The position numbers and the translations under genes are program-made. A DNA stretch of 64,000 nt from Herpetosiphon giganteus (GTDB lineage: Bacteria > Chloroflexota > Chloroflexia > Chloroflexales > Herpetosiphonaceae), in assembly GCF_016907925.1 (NCBI RefSeq), contig NZ_JAFBCZ010000002.1, positions 272,163-336,162 on the forward strand, in the 5' to 3' direction. The notes beneath the pieces were generated by a model. It was not told the DNA's origin. It did no database searches and was given only the letters and a program-made list of their open reading frames with translations. Shown here one piece after another: positions 49,103-57,324 of the stretch; positions within the stretch are counted from its first letter, which is position 1, and each line of letters begins with the position of its first letter.

Positions 49103-50815
49103 TTACTGTTCCAATTGGTTAAAGTAGTCACGGATAAAGTTCTTCAGTTGTGGTGGGATGTATCCGCTATCCACAGCCCGACCTGCCGATTCTTGGTAGT
49201 CCGGGTTGGCTTGATTATAAGGTACTTGCGAGCCATTGGCGATGCCAGGCCCTGTGCTGCCGCTTGGTTGGCTTGGGGCGCTGCCGCTGCCATTGGGCTG
49301 ACCAGTCACATTGCTTGGGTTATTGGGGTCGCCTGGTTTCCAAGGTTGGTAGACCATACCTTTGTCGTTGCCAGTGCCCGGGAAGGTGCGGTCGTTGCGG
49401 CCTGTGCCATTGCCGCTGCCGTTGCTGTTGCCGCTGCCAAGATTCCCTGCTTGGCTGCCACCGCCGCCACCAGCACCATTGCCCTGGCCTTGACCCTGAC
49501 CTTGGCCCTGACCTTGACCTTGACCTTGGCCCTGACCCTGACCTTGACCTTGGCCCTGACCCTGACCTTGGCCTTGACCTTGACCTTGGCCTTGACCTTG
49601 TTGACCTTGTTGGCCTTGCTGACCTTGTTGGCCTTGTTGACCTTGTTGGCCTTGCTGGCCAGCTTGCTGATTTTGTTGGCCTGGTTGGCCAGCTTGGGCT
49701 GCTTGATCGCGGCTATTTTGGACTTCGCTCAAGGCTTGTTCAACGCCTTCTTGGTCCTGCAATTGTTCAGCGCTTTGGCTGGCTTGATTGCTGGCGCGTT
49801 GCAAGGCTGAGCGGGCATCGGCAAGATTGCCACTGCGTAAGGCGCTCGCAGCATCGCGCAACGATTGGGCCATTTCTGGATTGGTTGCAGCGGTTTGGTT
49901 GGCTTGTTGCTCAAGCGCATTGGCCAATTGCTCGCGCTGCTCAGGAGTCATCTTTTCTGCATCCTGGGCTGCTTGCTCAAGCTCTTTGGCTGCGTCGCTG
50001 GCCTCTGGGCGTTGCTCTTGGCTGGCACCACGCTGGTTTTTGAGCGCTTGGGCTAGCTCTTGCAACGAGGCTTGACGTGCGCTGGCCCGTGAATCCAAAC
50101 GCTTTTGCAGTTGTTGCTCGGTGCGCGAGATTTTCGCGAGCGCATCTTCGCGTGAGCCAGTATTTTCGCGCAAATCCTTGGATAATTCAGCCAATTGGCG
50201 ATCCAATTCGGCGCGTTCTTCTGGCGAAAGTTTTTCGTCTTTGGCAATTTCTTGGCGCGTTTCATCGATGCGGTCAGCGATCCGTTCGAGATCGGTTTTG
50301 ACGGCTTCGCGTTCAGCTAAGACATTGCTTTGAATATTCGGTAATACGGCAGAGGTGATGCCCAGCATTAAAAATAATGCTGCCAAGCCCCACCACAAGC
50401 GATGTTTGCGCGGTGGTGCAACCCGAATATCCTTGGCATTGGCATTGCGGGCTTTATCGAGCGCATCGTTATATTGCACGTCATCGAGTGGCCCGCGATC
50501 ATCGCGTTTGTGCAATTCGAGCGCGGTCGATAGTCGTTCGCGCAAATCAAGCTCAAGATCGCTGCGTTGGGCGATGCGGCTGCTCGATTGTGGGCGCAGG
50601 GCTACCACCAATAAGGCAACCAGCCAAATTGCGAAGGGAACTAATGACCACAATGTCCAGTTGGGAATCGGGAAGAGCCGACCTGCGCCTTGAATTAAAG
50701 CAAAGCCAAGAGCAGGGAGCCAAAATGTGCGACTCAGCCATTGCAATGTATCGGCAAGGCGTAAGCGCCGCCCGAATGGGCGTAGCAGATGAACAATCTC
50801 GGTTGGTTGTGCCAT
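49103..50815 (-). CDS. Membrane-anchored coiled-coil protein with Gly-Gln repeat tail
   Basis: 570 residues from ATG 50815, which follows GGAGA. Three hydrophobic helices lie in the first 165 residues, then a long charged coiled coil (about 170-370, Glu/Gln/Arg/Ala-rich). A low-complexity stretch of GQQ then GQ repeats follows, then a Gly/Asn/Ser/Pro-rich segment and a short C-terminal helix. The architecture resembles DUF4175-like proteins found near MoxR operons; homology is not certain. It is likely to be a scaffold for the MoxR/VWA system. Confidence 0.82.
   Translation of the reverse strand: MAQPTEIVHLLRPFGRRLRLADTLQWLSRTFWLPALGFALIQGAGRLFPIPNWTLWSLVPFAIWLVALLVVALRPQSSSRIAQRSDLELDLRERLSTALELHKRDDRGPLDDVQYNDALDKARNANAKDIRVAPPRKHRLWWGLAALFLMLGITSAVLPNIQSNVLAEREAVKTDLERIADRIDETRQEIAKDEKLSPEERAELDRQLAELSKDLRENTGSREDALAKISRTEQQLQKRLDSRASARQASLQELAQALKNQRGASQEQRPEASDAAKELEQAAQDAEKMTPEQREQLANALEQQANQTAATNPEMAQSLRDAASALRSGNLADARSALQRASNQASQSAEQLQDQEGVEQALSEVQNSRDQAAQAGQPGQQNQQAGQQGQQGQQGQQGQQGQQGQQGQGQGQGQGQGQGQGQGQGQGQGQGQGQGQGQGQGQGQGNGAGGGGGSQAGNLGSGNSNGSGNGTGRNDRTFPGTGNDKGMVYQPWKPGDPNNPSNVTGQPNGSGSAPSQPSGSTGPGIANGSQVPYNQANPDYQESAGRAVDSGYIPPQLKNFIRDYFNQLEQ
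49478..49680. repeat. Six- and nine-base coding microsatellite (GQ/GQQ)
   Basis: Plus-strand 6-bp units CCTTGA, CCTTGG and CCCTGA from about 49478 to 49602, then 9-bp units CCTTGTTGA/CCTTGTTGG to about 49680. All units keep the frame, so copy number can change without breaking the protein. Confidence 0.85.
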
Positions 50816-50891
50816 ACCTAATCTCCTTCGCCGCATTATACACGACTCATGTGCTGAGCGAGATTAATATTTGGCGACAGTCACTTTTACT

Positions 50892-50984
50892 TTAGCTGCC
50901 GCTAACAATTGCATATAAAAAGGGTATCGACAGAAGCATAACGACAAATAATGCGGCTGAAATTTTGTCTGACAATCGTTCCAT
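50892..50984 (-). CDS. 30-residue single-helix membrane peptide
   Basis: Read directly: MERLSDKISAALFVVMLLSI and then a short tail ending in SGS. A GGGGG ribosome site lies six bases before the ATG. The short charged head and one hydrophobic helix are typical of bacterial small membrane proteins. It is directly upstream of the coiled-coil gene on the same strand, possibly the true first gene of the MoxR cluster. Confidence 0.5.
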   Translation of the reverse strand: MERLSDKISAALFVVMLLSIPFLYAIVSGS

Positions 50985-51155
50985 TGGGAACCCCCTTTGT
51001 GTTTGCCTATCAATAGAACGTCAACCATGCACAGATTGTTCCACGCCCTATCCTAGAAGATTTTGGCGTGCTTGAAAATGATGCAAAGCTGATGAATATG
51101 TGAAGCAAGGTATAATAGCGACGTTTGGTTTCAATTTGCAATGAAAGGGTTTTAC

Positions 51156-51656
51156 GTGAAACGGATTTTGCTTTCGATGCTGGTTGCGGTGAGCTTAGTT
51201 GGCTGTGGCGAGATTACGCGGCCTGAAAACCCGACTGTTGTGCCAACCTCAGCCACCGCAGGTGTTGATATTTCAGATGTTTCGGCAGTTATTCCTGCCT
51301 TGCCTGCTGGCTTAGAAGCCAAGCAAACCGCAAGTGGCTTGCGCTATGTCGATATTGTGGTTGGCACTGGCCCTGAAGTAATCGCTGGCTCAACTGCTGA
51401 AGTCTATTACACTGGCTACCTTAAATCAGATGGCTCACAATTCGATTCAAACGTTGGTAGCCAAGCATTTGCGGTCGAAAACGTCGGTAGTGCGATGGTT
51501 ATCACTGGTTGGAATGAAGGCTTGATTGGCATGAAACAAGGTGGCAAGCGCCGCTTGATCATTCCTTCAGCCTTGGCCTATGGCGCACAAGGGCAAGGGA
51601 CAATTCCTGGCAACGCCGATTTGGTGTTTGATGTTGAGGTAACTGTCGTTCGTTAG
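51156..51656 (+). CDS. FKBP-type peptidyl-prolyl isomerase lipoprotein
   Basis: 166 residues from GTG 51156, with AAGGG at good distance; an ATG at 51141 is in frame but has no ribosome site. The lipoprotein signal ends at LVGC. The FKBP domain shows SGLRYVDIVVGTGPE, YTGYLKSDGSQFDSN, VITGWNEGLIGMKQGGKRR and IPSALAYGAQG. It folds exported proteins at Pro bonds on the outer membrane face. TATAAT at 51111-51116 is a probable -10. Confidence 0.93.
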   Translation: MKRILLSMLVAVSLVGCGEITRPENPTVVPTSATAGVDISDVSAVIPALPAGLEAKQTASGLRYVDIVVGTGPEVIAGSTAEVYYTGYLKSDGSQFDSNVGSQAFAVENVGSAMVITGWNEGLIGMKQGGKRRLIIPSALAYGAQGQGTIPGNADLVFDVEVTVVR

Positions 51657-52101
51657 GACAACAATCAGTTCTAGCATTTTTAACCACGAAGAGCACGAAG
51701 AACACAAAGATGGGCTATCGAGTTTGGGGTATTTCAACTAAAACTCCGATAGCCCATAGCCTATAGCCATACATTCTCTGCGCTTCTGCGGTAAAGACTT
51801 GATCCACAAAGTGCCCGAATACTGAGTTTGTAGCTACAAATTATGTTCCCATAGCCAAAAGTGTAATGGTTCATCACATTAACCACCATATTTCTTTTCC
51901 ACCCTTCCGTCCCGCCAGCGGGAGACGCAGGGGGCTTTAATCCCCCTGCACCCTCTCAAGGACAATTCGTGACCGAACCGCATCTGTTGATGAACCTGCG
52001 GATGGGTGGTGTTCCGTCGAAACCAACCCTTGGGATAGGGTTGCGATGCGGGAATGCTGCGGTTGCTAACGCAATGCACCAGTACATCTATGTTCTATGC
52101 T
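51657..52101. repeat. Gene-free spacer with mosaic repeats and a REP-like element
   Basis: Modules: CCACGAAGAGCACGAAGAAC, CCATAGCCTATAGCC, CTCTGCGCTTCTGCGG. At 51899-51960 lies an element with nested palindromes (GTCCCGCCAGCGGGAGAC, then GGGGGCTTTAATCCCCC) that recurs at 63781 and 63866. The right end carries CTATGCTCTATGCTCTATG. Confidence 0.7.
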
Positions 52102-52914
52102 CTATGCTCTATGTTCTATGCTCTTTTGTGAACGCCGATGAAACACATCGATCACTAAGACTAAGACCAACGAGATTGCGCCAAGCAGCAAGGCAGCGCT
52201 ATAGGCTCCCGCGTATTGGCGGTCGTCGAGGGCGCGGAAAATATAGACGGTTGCGGTTTCGGTGCGGCCTTGAATCCCGCCGCTAATCACCAACACCGCT
52301 CCGAATTCGCCCAAGGCGCGCGCACACGTGAGTCCTAAGCCATACAAAAAGGCCCAACGCAATGCCGGAAAGGTCACTAAGCGGAAGGTTTGCCAGCCAC
52401 TTGCGCCCAAGGTTGCGGCGGCCTCTTCTTGCTTGCGCCCAAAGGCTTCGAGCACCGGCATCAATTCGCGTATCATGAACGGCAAGGTCACAAACAGGGT
52501 TGCCAAAATCATGCCTGGCAGGGCAAAGGCAATTTGCCAGCCCATGGCCTCGGTCAGCGGCTTAAGCACGCCGTTGCGGCCAAAAAGCACAATCAACGTG
52601 AAGCCCACAATCACTGGCGACATGGCAAATGGCAAATCGAGCAAGCGATTGATCAGTGCTTTGCCCATAAATTGATGGCGCACCAACACCCACGCCACCA
52701 GCGTGCCAAAGATGCCATGAATCGCCACTACCACCAAACAAATGATGATGGTCAGGCCAAACGAGCGTAGCACATGCGGGTGCTGCAAGGCTTCAAGCAT
52801 TGCAGGCAGACCTTCGCGAAACGCACCAAACACAATCGCACCTAACGGGGCAATGATCAACATGCCCATATAGCCCACGACAATGCTAATTAATAGCCAT
52901 TTGCGCCAGTTCAT
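52102..52914 (-). CDS. cysW: Sulfate ABC transporter permease
   Basis: 270 residues from ATG 52914. Membrane permease with about six helices and the conserved EAA loop EEAAATLGASGWQTFRLVTFP that contacts the ATPase. The operon order (cysA, binding protein, cysT, cysW) fits the sulfate/thiosulfate family. The start overlaps the cysT stop by 4 bp (52911-52914). Confidence 0.9.
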   Translation of the reverse strand: MNWRKWLLISIVVGYMGMLIIAPLGAIVFGAFREGLPAMLEALQHPHVLRSFGLTIIICLVVVAIHGIFGTLVAWVLVRHQFMGKALINRLLDLPFAMSPVIVGFTLIVLFGRNGVLKPLTEAMGWQIAFALPGMILATLFVTLPFMIRELMPVLEAFGRKQEEAAATLGASGWQTFRLVTFPALRWAFLYGLGLTCARALGEFGAVLVISGGIQGRTETATVYIFRALDDRQYAGAYSAALLLGAISLVLVLVIDVFHRRSQKSIEHRA

Positions 52915-53753
52915 GGCTGTACCTCCTGCCGGCGGCGACTGAGCCAATCAACCAAGGTCATCGTGCCAAGCGCAATCGCCAACATCACCAATGACATGGC
53001 GCTTGCATCGCGTTGGCTGCCCGATTCGATTTCGCCATAGACGTAAATGGCGGCAGTTTGCGAGCGCAAGGGAATATTGCCAGCAACCACCACAATCGCG
53101 CCAAATTCGCCAATCGCACGGGCAAAACTCAGCAATGTGCCCGAAACCAAGGCTGGCAGCAGCGCAGGCAAGGTGACGCGCCAAAAAATTTGCCAAGCTG
53201 GCGCGCCTAAAGTAGCCGCAGCCTCTTCACTTGACCGATCAAGGTTGATCAAGACTGGCTGAACCGAGCGCACCACAAAGGGAAATGAGGTAAACAGTAG
53301 CGCCAGAATAATGCCTGAGGGGGCGAAAATCACTTTCCAGCCAAGCTGCTGATCGAGCCAGCTGCCAATCGCTGCTTGCGGCCCATACAAAATCACCAGC
53401 ATCACGCCAGTGACCAAGGTGGGGATGGCAAATGGCAAATCCACTACAGCATTGAGCAGCGTTTTGCCGGGAAATTCATAGCGCACCAGCACGAAGGCGG
53501 TTAATAAGCCCATGACGGCATTAATCAACGCCATCACAAGGCCAGTCCAAATGGTGAGCCAAATCGCATGGCGGGCAATTGGCGAGCTAATGATGCTGGT
53601 GATTGATTCAACGCCAGCACCCAGCCCATCGACAACCACAACAATTAATGGCAATACCAAAAATACTGCCAAATAGGTTAAGGCAGCGCCGCGGATACTC
53701 CAACGACCCCACGGTAAACGTGGGGTCGTGCGTTCAATTGTTTGGGTTGTCAT
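52911..53753 (-). CDS. cysT: Sulfate ABC transporter permease
   Basis: 280 residues, about six helices. EAA loop EEAAATLGAPAWQIFWRVTLP; the segment RSQTAAIYVYGEIESG is typical of CysT/CysU. It overlaps the binding-protein gene by 4 bp and forms the heterodimeric channel with CysW. Confidence 0.92.
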   Translation of the reverse strand: MTTQTIERTTPRLPWGRWSIRGAALTYLAVFLVLPLIVVVVDGLGAGVESITSIISSPIARHAIWLTIWTGLVMALINAVMGLLTAFVLVRYEFPGKTLLNAVVDLPFAIPTLVTGVMLVILYGPQAAIGSWLDQQLGWKVIFAPSGIILALLFTSFPFVVRSVQPVLINLDRSSEEAAATLGAPAWQIFWRVTLPALLPALVSGTLLSFARAIGEFGAIVVVAGNIPLRSQTAAIYVYGEIESGSQRDASAMSLVMLAIALGTMTLVDWLSRRRQEVQP

Positions 53754-54787
53754 TGCTGTACCTGCGCTAGCACTTTGGCATAAACGCCGTTATCGCCAAA
53801 GTATTCAGGCGTGGCTTTGCTCCAGCCGCCAAATTCATTGATTGTAAATTGATCAGTAATGGCGGGATAGCGCTCAGCAGTGGCCTTGGCAACATCGGCA
53901 TCGACCGAGCGCAAGCCAAATTCAGCAAACACTTCTTGGGCTTCGCGGCTGTGTAAGAAATTGATAAAGGCTTCGACTGCTTGGCGATTGCCATGTTTTT
54001 CAACCGATTTGTCGATCAAGGCAATCGGGTTTTCGATCAAAATGGTTGACGATGGAATGACCATTTCATATTTTTGGCCGCCTTTTTGGCCAACCAGCAC
54101 TTCATTTTCATAGGTAATTGCCACATCGCCAACACCTTTTTCAAAGTTGGTGATGCTTTCGCGTGCGCCTTTGTCGAACACGACGACATTTTTGAGCACG
54201 CTGGCCAAGAAGGCTTGGGCTGCTTCGTCGTTGGCTGGCACACCAGTGACATGGCCACGCTTGGCTGCGCCATACAAGGCCAAAATATTCCATTGTGCGC
54301 CGCCGCTGGTGCGTGGGTCGGGAGTCAAAATTTGCACGCCAGGCTTGGCCAAATCGGCCCAATCTTGGATGCCTTTGGGGTTGCCTTCGCGCACTGCAAA
54401 GACCACAACCGAGGTGCTGACCATGCCCGAGTGCGTGCCAGCTTTCCAATCGTGAGTAATCAGGCCTGCATCGCTGATGCGGTTAATATCGGCTTCGAGC
54501 GAAAGCGCTGCTAAATCGGCCTCAAAACCTTCGACAATCGCCCGTGATTGCGCGCCCGAACCTTGGTAAGATTCTTCAAACTTGACCTCGCCGCCAGTAT
54601 CGGCCTTCCATTTTGCTTGGAACAGTGGAATTAATTTGGCATAGGCTTCGCGCGGCGTGGTATATGCGCCCAAGGTGATGGTGGTAACTGCGCCATTGCC
54701 GCTGGTGGTGGTTGGGCTGGCTTCGCCACATGCTGCCAACAATGCGACGATTAACAAGCTCAATAAGCTAAAATGCAAACGTTTCAT
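53750..54787 (-). CDS. sbp: Sulfate-binding lipoprotein
   Basis: 345 residues. The lipoprotein signal ends at LLAAC. Sulfate/thiosulfate-binding family features are TTPREAYAKLIPLFQ, FEESYQGSGAQSRAIVEGFE and ADLAALSLEADI; the SYQGSG..SRAV-type motif forms the anion site. It delivers sulfate to CysTW. The gene overlaps cysA and cysT by 4 bp each. Thiosulfate cannot be excluded. Confidence 0.93.
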   Translation of the reverse strand: MKRLHFSLLSLLIVALLAACGEASPTTTSGNGAVTTITLGAYTTPREAYAKLIPLFQAKWKADTGGEVKFEESYQGSGAQSRAIVEGFEADLAALSLEADINRISDAGLITHDWKAGTHSGMVSTSVVVFAVREGNPKGIQDWADLAKPGVQILTPDPRTSGGAQWNILALYGAAKRGHVTGVPANDEAAQAFLASVLKNVVVFDKGARESITNFEKGVGDVAITYENEVLVGQKGGQKYEMVIPSSTILIENPIALIDKSVEKHGNRQAVEAFINFLHSREAQEVFAEFGLRSVDADVAKATAERYPAITDQFTINEFGGWSKATPEYFGDNGVYAKVLAQVQQ

Positions 54788-56682
54788 GCCACTGTCTCCA
54801 AAACATTCAAAGCCAGCCGTTCAGGCATTGGCTGAAGATAACTTGAACGAATAATCAAAACTGGTACGCTAAGTTGGCTCAAGAGTGGGCCAACCACGCT
54901 GCCAAGGTCGTAATTGCTGCTGTAGGCTCCCAGTGGCGCGCCAACAATTACCAGATCATAGCCCCCGCGTTTGATCTCGGCATTGATGGTTTGCGCGATG
55001 TTGCCAACCAGCACTTTGCTGTCGGTCACAACTTCATGGCGACGTAAACTAGCGGCGCTGCTTTGTAAAAATCGCTCGAGGCGGTCAATATCGTTGGTTT
55101 GGGTTGCTACCGAAATCAGGGTTGCGCTTGCGCCCACCGATCCCAGTAAGCGTCCGGCAAACGCTACATCTTCTTTGCTTGGCTCGCCATCGCTTAGGCA
55201 AATAAGGGCTTTGCTGCATGCTTTGGCGGTTGGTGGCACGAGCAGTACATGCTGTTGGGCCACGCTCAATAATTGGGTTGCATCACGTTCTGCATTGCGT
55301 GCTTCCGTGCCGAGCACCACAATATCGCAGGGTTCGTGTTCGGTTTCGCGGCGCACAGTTTCGCTCAAACTGGTGGTTGATAAACGGGTTTGTAGATGCG
55401 GCAAGCCAGCGCCAAGCTGCTCACGCACTGCTTGGATGCGAGTGCGCAACCCAGCTTCGTTACCATCGCGGGCTACGACCGTCGCGCGGGCATGAGCCAA
55501 ACGTGCCAAGTTGCCACCGATATTCAAGGCTGTTTCGGCGACTGGCTGGCTATCGGAAATCATTAAGACATTCAGGCCACGTTGGCTGAGGGCATGCAAA
55601 CGGCGCACGCCGATCCACAATTGATCGCCGCTGTGAATTGGCAAATTACGGGCTTCATCTGGGTTACGCAGGGCATCGATCAAAATTGCGTGCTCGCCAA
55701 AAGGCCGCACTGGCGCAATCGAGTGCACGTCGGGCAACGCTGGCAAACGCAGGCGAATCCGTTCAAATGCACCAACAAAGGTTTGGGTTTCGACGGTGGC
55801 TTGGCCTAGCGATGGCGAGCGCAAGGCAGCTTCGGTTTTGGCCAAAACCACATCTTCTGGGCGAATGACGACTTGCACGGCAGGATGATGCTCGGCGGTG
55901 CTTGATGTTTGCAGCGGGAAGGTCATCGACCCAACTTGTACCCCAACATCGTTGCACTGGCCAAGCAGCACATTGGCGCTGCCAAGGAAGGTGGCGACAA
56001 ATTCAGTTTGTGGGCGTTGATAGAGTTCATTGGGCGTGCCAACTTCGAGCAAACGGCCCATATTCATCACGCCAAGTCGGTCGGCCAATTCAAAGGCTTC
56101 TTCTTGATCGTGGGTCACGAAAATCGTCGTAATGCCCAGTTCGCGTTGAATGCTGCGCAAATTGCGGCGCAAATCGGTGCGAATTTTGGCATCGAGTGCG
56201 CCAAATGGCTCGTCGAGCAGCAAAACTGCTGGGTTGTGGGCCAAGGCGCGGGCTAAGGCTACCCGTTGTTGTTGGCCGCCAGAAAGTTGGCGTGGCAAAC
56301 GCTTGCCCAAGCCTGCCAAGCCGACGAGTTCTAATAATTGGTCGCGGCGTTCGCTGCGTTGCTTGCGCTCGACCTTGCGAATGCGTAAGGCAAATTCAAC
56401 ATTTTCGGCGACTGTCATATGTTCAAACAGCGCATAATTTTGGAAAACAAAGCCCACATCGCGGGCCTGAGGATTCAAATCGGTAACATCGCGGCCATGG
56501 AGCACAATCCGGCCAGTATCGACTGGAGCCAAGCCTGCGATCATGCGCAAAATCGTGCTTTTGCCACTTCCGCTCGGGCCTAGCAACACAAAAAATTCAG
56601 CATCATGAATTTGTAATGCCACTTTATTGACCACCGCATGTTGCTCGTAGCGTTTGGTCAGTTGATCAAGCACAATCGACAT
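54784..56682 (-). CDS. cysA: Sulfate ABC ATPase fused to two UspA-like domains
   Basis: 632 residues, against about 350 for ordinary CysA. The ABC domain has Walker [10 protein letters not shown] (35-43), signature LSGGQQQR (133-140) and Walker B VLLLDE (153-158). A TOBE-like region spans about 240-362. Residues about 368-485 and 490-612 look like two universal-stress-protein (UspA) domains, with [10 protein letters not shown] and [12 protein letters not shown] in the first and [20 protein letters not shown] then PVLIIRSS in the second. The fusion may let the importer sense ATP or stress. AAGGAGG precedes the ATG; four phased TTCCA repeats lie just upstream. Confidence 0.92.
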   Translation of the reverse strand: MSIVLDQLTKRYEQHAVVNKVALQIHDAEFFVLLGPSGSGKSTILRMIAGLAPVDTGRIVLHGRDVTDLNPQARDVGFVFQNYALFEHMTVAENVEFALRIRKVERKQRSERRDQLLELVGLAGLGKRLPRQLSGGQQQRVALARALAHNPAVLLLDEPFGALDAKIRTDLRRNLRSIQRELGITTIFVTHDQEEAFELADRLGVMNMGRLLEVGTPNELYQRPQTEFVATFLGSANVLLGQCNDVGVQVGSMTFPLQTSSTAEHHPAVQVVIRPEDVVLAKTEAALRSPSLGQATVETQTFVGAFERIRLRLPALPDVHSIAPVRPFGEHAILIDALRNPDEARNLPIHSGDQLWIGVRRLHALSQRGLNVLMISDSQPVAETALNIGGNLARLAHARATVVARDGNEAGLRTRIQAVREQLGAGLPHLQTRLSTTSLSETVRRETEHEPCDIVVLGTEARNAERDATQLLSVAQQHVLLVPPTAKACSKALICLSDGEPSKEDVAFAGRLLGSVGASATLISVATQTNDIDRLERFLQSSAASLRRHEVVTDSKVLVGNIAQTINAEIKRGGYDLVIVGAPLGAYSSNYDLGSVVGPLLSQLSVPVLIIRSSYLQPMPERLALNVLETVA

Positions 56683-56697
56683 CGCACCCTCCTTATG

Positions 56698-56741
56698 GTT
56701 CCAAGCATGTTCCAGCTATGTTCCAATTCGGTTCCAAATTG
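56698..56741. promoter_or_regulatory. Four 11-bp phased GTTCCA direct repeats before the sulfate operon
   Basis: GTTCCA begins at 56698, 56709, 56720 and 56731, exactly 11 bp apart, ending 16 bp before the cysA start codon and abutting its ribosome site. One helical turn per unit suggests cooperative binding of a regulator on one DNA face, or an RNA element. Further TTCCA copies lie at 56841, 56898 and 56910. Confidence 0.65.
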
Positions 56742-57119
56742 GCTAACTGGCGCGTCGTTGGGCTAGTTGCCTGTTTGATCGATCAACCGAGCGCATCCGT
56801 GGGTGATGCTGCTAGGCGGGTTGGCCATACCGCATAGGCGTTCCAATTCAATCAAACGTGTGGTGTTTCTAGCTACTCTTATCATCACACCTGCCAATTC
56901 CAAAGCTTGTTCCAAAAGAGGGGTCAGGATTCAGGGGCGAGGGGCCAGTTTGCGGGAACCGCGAAGAACACGAAGAGCACGAAGGATGGAGAACTGTCGA
57001 AACCAAAAAGAGGGGTCGGGATTCAGGGGCGAGGGGCTTTAACCCTGTGGTTTTCCATAAACAATAGTCGGCTCCCCCTCGCCCGCGCCACGGGAGAGGG
57101 GTTGGGGTGAGGGCATGTT
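56742..57119. repeat. Gene-free spacer with mosaic repeats
   Basis: Contains GGGGTCAGGATTCAGGGGCGA (56920 and a variant near 57014), GAACACGAAGAGCACGAAGG (about 56957-56985), and at 57072-57117 a partial, reversed copy of the palindromic element at 25584. No gene is visible. Confidence 0.6.
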
Positions 57120-57148
57120 TTGCTGATTCAAAAATTTTGTGCTATTGT
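57120..57148 (+). promoter_or_regulatory. Candidate promoter of the TPP-riboswitch transcript
   Basis: TTGCTG (57120-57125), 17-bp spacer, TATTGT (57143-57148); moderate match to consensus, positioned about 20 bp before the riboswitch. Confidence 0.5.
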
Positions 57149-57164
57149 GTGAGCAATTACAGAT

Positions 57165-57258
57165 AACAACCGCTAGGGGTGCCACATGGCTGAGATTTCG
57201 CAACGGCGAAAGACCCTCTGAACCTGATCTCGTTAGCACGAGCGAAGGAAAGCGGCGT
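57165..57258 (+). promoter_or_regulatory. TPP riboswitch (THI element)
   Basis: P1 stem CCGCT (57170-57174) / AGCGG (57251-57255). Conserved core AGGGGTGCC at the 5' side, CTGAGA at 57190-57195, ACCCTCTGAACCTGATCT and GCGAAGGAA. These are the hallmarks of the thiamine pyrophosphate sensor; a terminator follows, so it probably acts on transcription. Confidence 0.97.
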
Positions 57259-57263
57259 GGTTT

Positions 57264-57287
57264 AATCCCGCCGTGCGCGGGATTTTT
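57264..57287 (+). terminator. Riboswitch terminator
   Basis: AATCCCGC (57264-57271) / GCGGGATT (57277-57284) with a 5-base loop and a following T run. It lies directly after the TPP aptamer and before the ribosome site. Confidence 0.85.
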
Positions 57288-57324
57288 GCATGTGGTCTCT
57301 AGCCAATGTTCAAGGAGTTTATTC

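Noticed and set aside
49115..50043. Long plus-strand open frames opposite the coiled-coil gene
   Set aside because: Their Leu/Thr- and Asp/Leu-repeat translations are mirror products of the Gly-Gln microsatellite; no ribosome site and wrong strand for the operon.
57139..57324. N-terminal extension of the ThiB-like reading frame
   Set aside because: It lies over the TPP aptamer and terminator and lacks a ribosome site; the GTG at 57325 has AAGGAG and a lipoprotein signal.
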